The notes under the pieces were generated by a model. It had not been told where the DNA came from. It saw only the letters and a list, made by a program, of their open reading frames with translations, and did not search any database. Below are positions 58,376 through 64,000 of a DNA stretch of 64,000 bases, piece by piece (positions within the stretch are counted from its first letter, which is position 1; each line of letters opens with the position of its first letter). The DNA comes from Enterobacter chengduensis (GTDB taxonomy: Bacteria > Pseudomonadota > Gammaproteobacteria > Enterobacterales > Enterobacteriaceae), in NCBI RefSeq assembly GCF_001984825.2, contig NZ_CP043318.1:868001-932000 (forward strand), read 5' to 3'. A program made the translations under genes and the position numbers.

Positions 58376-58774
58376 AAAATGACTCCAACGAGACAAGCGC
58401 TGTGCCGTGAGGCGTTACGGTTGGCGTGAGTATTATTCACCCGTCTTTGACTGTTTTGACTTTTATTGGGAAGCGTCCGGCACGTCCGGATAAAGAGTGT
58501 GAGTATTTATTACGCAATTATATCCGATGACGAAAAAACTGAAGCGTTACGGTGCAGCAGAAACGGCAAAATGCTGCCCTAAATCCCTGCTACACCATGC
58601 TTAACGATTCAGCAAATTTTTTAATGTTGCTTTTTTGTAAACGGATTAACACTGTGCAGAAATCCTGCTATGCTGCCCGACGCGGTATCGGGCATTTACC
58701 CTACAAACTGCTGTCTCACAGGAGCGTGAAGAGAACGCCCGCCGCATATGACAATGAGAGCGAGGAGAACCGTC
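58376..58774 (+). promoter_or_regulatory. yacH-acnB intergenic region with acnB promoter
   Basis: 399 bases between divergent genes. The acnB promoter is TTAACA (58646-58651), 17-base spacer, TATGCT (58669-58674), about 100 bases before the GTG. The leader also holds AGGAG seven bases before the start. In E. coli the acnB leader is a target of RyhB and of apo-aconitase binding; no specific site is assigned here. The first half shows no gene and should carry the yacH promoter. Confidence 0.6.
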
Positions 58775-61372
58775 GTGCTAGAAGAATACCGTAAGCACGT
58801 AGCAGAACGTGCCGCCGAGGGAATTGTACCCAAACCTTTAGATGCAACCCAAATGGCCGCGCTCGTCGAGCTGCTGAAGAACCCGCCTAAGGGCGAAGAA
58901 GAATTCCTGTTAGATCTGTTGATCAACCGCGTACCGCCTGGCGTAGATGAAGCTGCCTACGTAAAAGCCGGATTCCTTGCCGCTATCGCCAAAGGCGAAG
59001 CCACCTCCCCACTGGTCACTCCTGAAAAAGCCATTGAACTGCTCGGCACCATGCAGGGTGGTTATAACATTCATCCGCTGATTGACGCGCTGGATAACGA
59101 CAAGCTGGCACCGATTGCCGCTAAAGCGCTCTCTTCCACGCTGCTGATGTTCGATAACTTCTACGATGTAGAAGAAAAAGCCAAAGCAGGCAACGTCTAC
59201 GCGAAGCAGGTGATGCAGTCCTGGGCGGATGCCGAATGGTTCCTGAACCGTCCCCAGCTTGCTGAGAAAATCACCGTTACCGTCTTCAAAGTGACCGGTG
59301 AAACCAACACCGACGACCTCTCTCCGGCGCCGGACGCGTGGTCTCGCCCGGATATTCCTCTGCACGCTCTGGCGATGCTGAAAAACGCCCGCGAAGGCAT
59401 TGAGCCGGATCAGCCGGGCGTGGTGGGTCCGATCAAACAGATCGAAGCCCTGCAGAAAAAAGGTTTCCCGCTGGCCTACGTGGGTGACGTTGTGGGTACC
59501 GGTTCTTCCCGTAAGTCCGCGACCAACTCCGTGCTGTGGTTCATGGGCGACGACATTCCGCACGTGCCGAACAAGCGCGGCGGCGGCCTGTGCCTCGGCG
59601 GCAAAATTGCGCCAATCTTCTTCAACACCATGGAAGATGCGGGCGCGCTGCCAATCGAGGTGGACGTGAGCAACCTGAACATGGGCGACGTGATTGACGT
59701 TTACCCGTTCAAGGGTGAAGTACGTAACCACGACACCAACGAGCTGCTGGCAAGCTTCGAGCTGAAAACCGACGTGCTGGTCGATGAAGTGCGTGCGGGT
59801 GGCCGTATTCCGCTGATCATCGGTCGTGGCCTGACCACCAAGGCGCGTGAAGCGCTCGGTCTGCCGCACTCGGACGTTTTCCGTCAGGCGAAAGACGTCG
59901 CGGAAAGCAACCGCGGTTATTCGCTGGCGCAGAAAATGGTGGGTCGCGCGTGCGGCGTTGCGGGCGTTCGTCCTGGCGCGTACTGCGAGCCGAAGATGAC
60001 CTCCGTGGGCTCTCAGGACACCACCGGCCCAATGACCCGTGACGAACTGAAAGACCTGGCGTGCCTGGGCTTCTCTTCCGACCTGGTCATGCAGTCCTTC
60101 TGCCACACCGCGGCGTATCCGAAGCCGGTTGACGTGACCACGCACCACACGCTGCCAGACTTCATCATGAACCGCGGTGGCGTTTCCCTGCGTCCGGGTG
60201 ACGGCGTTATCCACTCCTGGCTGAACCGCATGCTGCTGCCGGATACCGTGGGTACCGGCGGTGACTCCCATACCCGTTTCCCTATCGGGATTTCCTTCCC
60301 GGCGGGCTCCGGTCTGGTGGCGTTTGCTGCGGCGACCGGCGTGATGCCGCTGGATATGCCGGAATCGGTGCTGGTGCGCTTCAAAGGTAAAATGCAGCCG
60401 GGTATCACCCTGCGCGACCTGGTTCACGCTATCCCGCTGTATGCGATTAAACAGGGCCTGCTGACCGTTGAGAAGAAAGGGAAGAAAAACATCTTCTCTG
60501 GCCGCATTCTGGAAATTGAAGGTCTGCCGGACCTGAAAGTGGAGCAGGCGTTCGAGCTGACCGACGCCTCCGCCGAGCGTTCCGCCGCGGGCTGCACCAT
60601 CAAGCTGAACAAAGAGCCGATTATTGAGTATCTGAACTCTAACATCGTGCTGCTGAAGTGGATGATTGCAGAAGGCTACGGCGACCGTCGCACGCTGGAG
60701 CGTCGTATTCAGGGTATGGAAAAATGGCTGGCCGATCCGCAGCTGCTGGAAGCCGACGCTGACGCAGAGTACGCGGCGGTGATCGACATCGATCTGGCGG
60801 ATATCAAAGAGCCGATCCTGTGTGCACCGAACGATCCGGACGACGCGCGTCCGCTGTCTGAGGTTCAGGGCGAGAAGATCGACGAAGTGTTCATCGGTTC
60901 CTGCATGACCAACATTGGTCACTTCCGTGCGGCCGGCAAACTGCTGGATACCCACAAGGGCCAGCTGCCGACCCGCCTGTGGGTGGCGCCGCCAACCCGT
61001 ATGGATGCCGCGCAGCTGACGGAAGAAGGCTACTACAGCGTGTTTGGTAAGAGCGGTGCCCGCATCGAAATTCCTGGCTGCTCCCTGTGCATGGGTAACC
61101 AGGCGCGCGTAGCCGACGGTGCGACGGTGGTCTCCACCTCGACCCGTAACTTCCCGAACCGTTTAGGTACCGGTGCGAACGTCTTCCTGGCTTCTGCGGA
61201 GCTGGCGGCGGTTGCCGCGCTGATTGGCAAACTGCCAACGCCGGAAGAGTACCAGACCTTTGTGGCTCAGGTAGATAAGACGGCGGTGGATACCTATCGC
61301 TATCTGAACTTCGACCAGCTTTCTCAGTATACCGAGAAGGCCGACGGGGTTATCTTCCAGACCGCGGTATAA
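58775..61372 (+). CDS. acnB: Aconitate hydratase B
   Basis: 865 residues from GTG 58775 ([15 protein letters not shown]), as in E. coli; upstream in-frame ATGs are not supported by homology. Main TCA-cycle aconitase, citrate to isocitrate. N-terminal HEAT-like domain (1-160), swivel domain, then the catalytic core. Cluster cysteines are in [10 protein letters not shown] (about 710) and [14 protein letters not shown] (about 769 and 772). The apo-enzyme binds RNA in E. coli. Confidence 0.98.
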   Translation: MLEEYRKHVAERAAEGIVPKPLDATQMAALVELLKNPPKGEEEFLLDLLINRVPPGVDEAAYVKAGFLAAIAKGEATSPLVTPEKAIELLGTMQGGYNIHPLIDALDNDKLAPIAAKALSSTLLMFDNFYDVEEKAKAGNVYAKQVMQSWADAEWFLNRPQLAEKITVTVFKVTGETNTDDLSPAPDAWSRPDIPLHALAMLKNAREGIEPDQPGVVGPIKQIEALQKKGFPLAYVGDVVGTGSSRKSATNSVLWFMGDDIPHVPNKRGGGLCLGGKIAPIFFNTMEDAGALPIEVDVSNLNMGDVIDVYPFKGEVRNHDTNELLASFELKTDVLVDEVRAGGRIPLIIGRGLTTKAREALGLPHSDVFRQAKDVAESNRGYSLAQKMVGRACGVAGVRPGAYCEPKMTSVGSQDTTGPMTRDELKDLACLGFSSDLVMQSFCHTAAYPKPVDVTTHHTLPDFIMNRGGVSLRPGDGVIHSWLNRMLLPDTVGTGGDSHTRFPIGISFPAGSGLVAFAAATGVMPLDMPESVLVRFKGKMQPGITLRDLVHAIPLYAIKQGLLTVEKKGKKNIFSGRILEIEGLPDLKVEQAFELTDASAERSAAGCTIKLNKEPIIEYLNSNIVLLKWMIAEGYGDRRTLERRIQGMEKWLADPQLLEADADAEYAAVIDIDLADIKEPILCAPNDPDDARPLSEVQGEKIDEVFIGSCMTNIGHFRAAGKLLDTHKGQLPTRLWVAPPTRMDAAQLTEEGYYSVFGKSGARIEIPGCSLCMGNQARVADGATVVSTSTRNFPNRLGTGANVFLASAELAAVAALIGKLPTPEEYQTFVAQVDKTAVDTYRYLNFDQLSQYTEKADGVIFQTAV

Positions 61373-61379
61373 AAACCAA

Positions 61380-61472
61380 CCCCTCACCCTGGCCCTCTCC
61401 CCAAAGGGTAGAGGGAATATAACCCCCCCTCGCCCCTGTGGGGAGAGGGGCTGGGGGTGAGGGGTATTTTTT
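61380..61472 (+). repeat. Large palindromic intergenic repeat after acnB, also a terminator
   Basis: Arms of about 23-25 bases (61380-61402 and 61440-61464) are near-perfect inverted copies rich in CCCTC/GAGGG. They flank a spacer that itself contains CCC/GGG blocks. A T run follows the right arm at 61466-61472. Elements with this CCCTCACCC...CCCTCTCCC core recur between genes in many enterobacterial genomes, so it is probably a dispersed repeat family that here also ends acnB transcription. Confidence 0.7.
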
Positions 61473-61557
61473 TATTTTCATTCCTCCCACCTCTCACGCT
61501 TTTTTTCTTCCTCTCTGCTGCGATAATTACCCTAATGGCTTTGCAGAGGAAAATACT

Positions 61558-61920
61558 ATGGATTACGAATTTCTGCGCGACATCACCGGAGTGGTGAAAG
61601 TGCGTATGTCGATGGGCCACGAAGCCGTTGGACACTGGTTTAACGAAGAGGTGAAAGAAAATCTTGCCCTTCTTGATGAAGTTGAACAGGCGGCAAATAC
61701 GGTGAAAGGCAGTGAACGCTCCTGGCAGCGTGCCGGCCACGAATACACGCTGTGGCTGGATGGAGAAGAGGTGATGGTGCGTGCCAACCAGCTCGAGTTT
61801 TCAGGCGACGAGATGGAAGAGGGCATGAGCTACTATGACGAAGAGAGCCTGTCGATGTGCGGCGTCGAGGACTTTTTGCAGGTGGTCGCTGCGTACCGGG
61901 CGTTTATGAAACAGAAGTAA
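61558..61920 (+). CDS. yacL: UPF0231 family protein YacL
   Basis: 120 residues from ATG 61558 ([15 protein letters not shown]), the E. coli length and nearly identical sequence. Small, acidic, cytoplasmic, no known function. Conserved position downstream of acnB. Confidence 0.95.
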   Translation: MDYEFLRDITGVVKVRMSMGHEAVGHWFNEEVKENLALLDEVEQAANTVKGSERSWQRAGHEYTLWLDGEEVMVRANQLEFSGDEMEEGMSYYDEESLSMCGVEDFLQVVAAYRAFMKQK

Positions 61921-61926
61921 CGGACG

Positions 61927-61952
61927 TTCCCTCCGGAGAGTTCCGGAGGGAA
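61927..61952. terminator. Hairpin between convergent yacL and the nitrilase-like gene
   Basis: Perfect 10-base stem TTCCCTCCGG/CCGGAGGGAA (61927-61936 with 61943-61952), 6-base loop. Suited to stop transcription from both sides. Confidence 0.65.
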
Positions 61953-61967
61953 TCTGCGGGTTTCACC

Positions 61968-62939
61968 CTACAGTAAAAATCTCACAAAATTAGCGGTGGG
62001 GTTGGTTGCCGCAACCGGCGTTGCCTTCCCGGCGCTGAACGACCACGCCTGGCACTGGGAAGCGACTGGCATACCGTCGTTACGTACAAGGAATTTCACA
62101 CCACCCGGGTTTTGCGGCGGCTCGCTGACCGGCATTCCGCAGGCTATCAAAAAATCAATGTCGCTGCTTTTGCTCTGCAGCTCCGCGACCCGTTGCTCCC
62201 AGCCCGCCGGGCGCACATTCCCCTGCGTGAAGTAATCCAGACAGATATCAATGCTGAACGGCTTATCGCCAGCATAGGTATTGGTGAAGTAGTCGGTCAC
62301 AACGATCCCATTCAGTGATTCTGCCGACACTTCGCTGCTGTCGCCGATATGAACGATCTGGCCATCCGGCAATTGGACTGAAATATGGCCGGGGATCGCG
62401 TGACCCTCCACCTGAGGAAAGAAATCAATCGTGGAAACGTAGCGTTTTGGCCACATCGTCAGGGATTTATCGCTACGGGTGTTTTGCCCGCACAGCAGCC
62501 AGTTCACGGCGTGAAAAACAGGGTCGTGACAGGGCGTTTTCTCACTCTCGTCATCATCGCGATACAGGGTGGCACAGGTTCCCGCCAGAAAGGTGATGGC
62601 AGAAGAGGGATCCCCGGACCGGGCAGGGAAGGCATCAATCAGTTTGTTAACGACGTCGCTAACATTGCTCATGTAGAAGTCACCGAGCTTCATGATGTCA
62701 TCTTCACCGTGCACATTAGACCAGCGGGTATTCCAGAAGAATTCTGGAAGCGTGACAAAGGTATGATCCCAGCTACCCGCGTCGGTTTCGAGGACCGTTT
62801 TGAGCTGAGCAATGACCTGACTCAGACGCAACGCCATCCGCTCTTTGGCGTGTGCCAGCAGATCTTCATCCGCACTCCGCAGGTCGTCTGCCTCGTGCGT
62901 AAAGGAGTCAGCACGCCAGGAAAGAATTCGAATTGTCAT
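61968..62939 (-). CDS. Divergent nitrilase-superfamily (carbon-nitrogen hydrolase) protein, putative
   Basis: 323 residues, no signal peptide or membrane segment. Not recognised as a named protein, but the nitrilase triad can be traced in order: Glu66 in VTLPEFFW, Lys165 in MWPKRYVS and Cys233 in FSIDICLDYF. Spacing (about 100 and 68 residues) fits the fold, and the preceding HAVNWLLCG and following DIDFLIACGMPV look like core strands. Members cut nitriles or amides, or transfer acyl groups; the substrate cannot be guessed. Last gene of the leftward operon, 18 bases after the lysozyme gene, with ribosome site GAGGT. Ends convergent to yacL. A function call needs a structure-based check. Confidence 0.55.
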   Translation of the reverse strand: MTIRILSWRADSFTHEADDLRSADEDLLAHAKERMALRLSQVIAQLKTVLETDAGSWDHTFVTLPEFFWNTRWSNVHGEDDIMKLGDFYMSNVSDVVNKLIDAFPARSGDPSSAITFLAGTCATLYRDDDESEKTPCHDPVFHAVNWLLCGQNTRSDKSLTMWPKRYVSTIDFFPQVEGHAIPGHISVQLPDGQIVHIGDSSEVSAESLNGIVVTDYFTNTYAGDKPFSIDICLDYFTQGNVRPAGWEQRVAELQSKSSDIDFLIACGMPVSEPPQNPGGVKFLVRNDGMPVASQCQAWSFSAGKATPVAATNPTANFVRFLL

Positions 62940-62957
62940 GTTACACCTCGTGATTGA

Positions 62958-63407
62958 TCAGGATAAAAACAGGTTTTTTTCAGCGTTTCGACGTGCCGTC
63001 AGGCCCGCCAGAACCTGGCCACCGGCATGGTTCCATTTCGGAAATTCTTCTGCTGCGCCGCTGAAGTCGCCGCTGTTCACTTTGCGCAGCAGGGTTGAGC
63101 TCTTGAGATTGGCTGGCCCCAGATTAAAGGCGAAGCTCACCAGGGCATCGAACTGGTTCTGGGTGACGTCCACCGTCAGCATGCTGTTGACGTCATGCTC
63201 AAACCGCTGCAAATCCTCACGAAGGATCTGTTCCGCGGTTTCCGCGGTGATGGTTCGCGTGCCGCCCGGGGGGATCGGGTTTTCGACATGGCCATAACCG
63301 ATGGTCGGAATACCGACGGCATCTTTGTAGGTGGTTAAGCGCAGGCCTTCATACTGTTTGATAAGGGCAATGCCGCCATTGCCTGTTGTTTTCACAGCAT
63401 TACTCAT
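62958..63407 (-). CDS. GH24 (T4-type) lysozyme without export signal
   Basis: 149 residues. The phage-lysozyme catalytic triad is present with normal spacing: Glu20 (KQYEGLR), Asp29 (YKDAVG) and Thr35 (IPTIGYGH). Downstream signatures QFDALVSFAFNLG and GLTARRNAEKNLF match endolysins. It would cut the MurNAc-GlcNAc bond of peptidoglycan. The N-terminus is short and polar, with neither a Sec nor a signal-arrest-release segment, so it needs a holin or other route to reach the wall. The ATG overlaps the end of the DUF2589-like gene by 8 bases and has a strong AGGAG. No other phage gene lies in view. Confidence 0.88.
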   Translation of the reverse strand: MSNAVKTTGNGGIALIKQYEGLRLTTYKDAVGIPTIGYGHVENPIPPGGTRTITAETAEQILREDLQRFEHDVNSMLTVDVTQNQFDALVSFAFNLGPANLKSSTLLRKVNSGDFSGAAEEFPKWNHAGGQVLAGLTARRNAEKNLFLS

Positions 63408-64000
63408 GGTTTTTCTCCTTTATGGGGACGGGGGTCATACGGTGGATGAATTCATCAAGCAGGCGGAGCACCGCTTCTGGCGGCTCCTGAGCGACAAAAT
63501 TAATTTCAATATCAATGTTTTGGGTGTCCGTTTTGCCCTCATGAGGCTGGGGCGCCATGGTGACGTGGAAGTGTCCGCGCTCTCCCTGTCCCGTCAGCGT
63601 GCTTATGGATTCGGTCGCATCGCCGCGAACGGTCAGGCGCATCTTCATTCTCTCCATCGAGAGATTGCGCGGTGGTGCAAGCGTGACCAGCGGCACGTTC
63701 AAACGGTGCTCATCATCCAGCTGAAGCTCGGCGTAGTCCGGCCTGTAGCTGCCGTCCGGGGCCTGCTCAAACAGCTGGGAGAGCACGGCGATGTACTGAT
63801 GGGTCATATACTGGTTGGCACTGAACGCAGCGTGCTGGAGCCCTTGTACCAGGGCATCTAAGCCCATAGCGTGGTTGCCCTTGTTGCCGGCTGGAGGTGG
63901 TGGCGTACCGTTATCGCCTCCACCGGCACCGCCGTTGTTTCCCCCACCATTGCCCCCGGTGTTGCCACTTTCCCCGGAGGGAGCGGGGGACGGTGTTACG
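63400..64000 (-). CDS. DUF2589-like protein with Gly/Asn/Pro-rich N-terminal linker (start beyond the window)
   Basis: The last 155 residues (from Met at 63867) resemble DUF2589: an N-terminal helix MGLDALVQGLQHAAFSAN, then NVPLVTLAPPRNLSMERM, and a closing segment INFVAQEPPEAVLRLLDEFI. Before that Met the same frame stays open to the window edge and encodes a Gly/Asn/Pro-rich stretch, including a run of four prolines. The gene therefore probably starts outside the window and carries a flexible linker to an unseen domain. A start at 63867 is possible but has only a weak ribosome site. Function of DUF2589 is unknown. Overlaps the lysozyme start, so production of the two is likely coupled. Confidence 0.6.
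   Translation of the reverse strand, partial: VTPSPAPSGESGNTGGNGGGNNGGAGGGDNGTPPPPAGNKGNHAMGLDALVQGLQHAAFSANQYMTHQYIAVLSQLFEQAPDGSYRPDYAELQLDDEHRLNVPLVTLAPPRNLSMERMKMRLTVRGDATESISTLTGQGERGHFHVTMAPQPHEGKTDTQNIDIEINFVAQEPPEAVLRLLDEFIHRMTPVPIKEKNHE

Noticed and set aside
58910..60955. 681-codon open frame antisense to acnB
   Set aside because: Shadow of acnB; low-complexity His/Arg/Gln-rich translation without domain signatures.
61380..61472. CCCTC-rich region considered as CRISPR-like repeats
   Set aside because: Only two inverted arms and no regularly spaced direct repeats; it is a palindromic element.

Overview
The window is an enterobacterial chromosome segment. Gene content and order follow the E. 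coli/Salmonella backbone around setA-leu-ilvIH-cra-dcw-secA-guaC-ampDE-aroP-pdh-acnB-yacL almost gene for gene. Protein sequences are close to E. coli but not identical, codon use looks moderately GC-rich, and several accessory insertions differ from E. coli. An Enterobacter-like genus (Enterobacter, Lelliottia or a relative) is the best guess, by recall only. No rRNA, tRNA, CRISPR array or insertion sequence was seen.

Layout. 1-2261: 3' end of setA, then a b-type cytochrome and a cation-diffusion-facilitator gene on the minus strand. 2423-7344: leuDCBA with the leuL attenuator leader, read leftward. 7345-12618: AT-rich leuO control region, leuO, ilvIH and cra. 13137-30050: the division and cell wall (dcw) cluster from the mraZ promoter and MraZ operator through rsmH, ftsL, ftsI, murE, murF, mraY, murD, ftsW, murG, murC, ddlB, ftsQ, ftsA and ftsZ, with overlapping or nearly abutting genes. 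30152-34613: lpxC, then secM-secA with the SecM arrest peptide. 34671-42050: mutT, then yacG-zapD-coaE (minus), guaC (plus), and the type IV pilus-like genes hofC-hofB-ppdD plus nadC (minus). hofB carries a single-base frameshift. 42138-43553: ampD-ampE. 43572-45930: an accessory pair, a GH43 glycosidase and a GPH-family sugar symporter. 46095-55070: aroP (minus), then pdhR-aceE-aceF and lpd with a perfect PdhR operator. 55266-58375: a chromosomal TraT-type lipoprotein gene and a DUF2950/DUF3300 envelope pair. 58775-61920: acnB and yacL.

61968-64000 is the least familiar part. It holds a leftward operon entering from beyond the right edge: a DUF2589-like protein preceded by a Gly/Asn/Pro-rich linker, a GH24 (T4-type) lysozyme without any export signal whose start overlaps the previous gene, and a divergent protein in which I recognise a nitrilase-superfamily Glu-Lys-Cys triad. 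In E. coli the neighbour of yacL here is speD, so this operon looks like an insertion between yacL and the spe genes. It is the best candidate in the window for an undescribed system.

How the genes work together: the leu and ilvIH genes make branched-chain amino acids, with leucine control by attenuation. The dcw genes build lipid II and the septal division machine, and ampD recycles wall fragments. secM tunes secA. The pdh genes and acnB feed and run the TCA cycle, while cra and pdhR sense glycolytic metabolites and pyruvate. All functional statements rest on family recognition from sequence; no database search or computation was possible.
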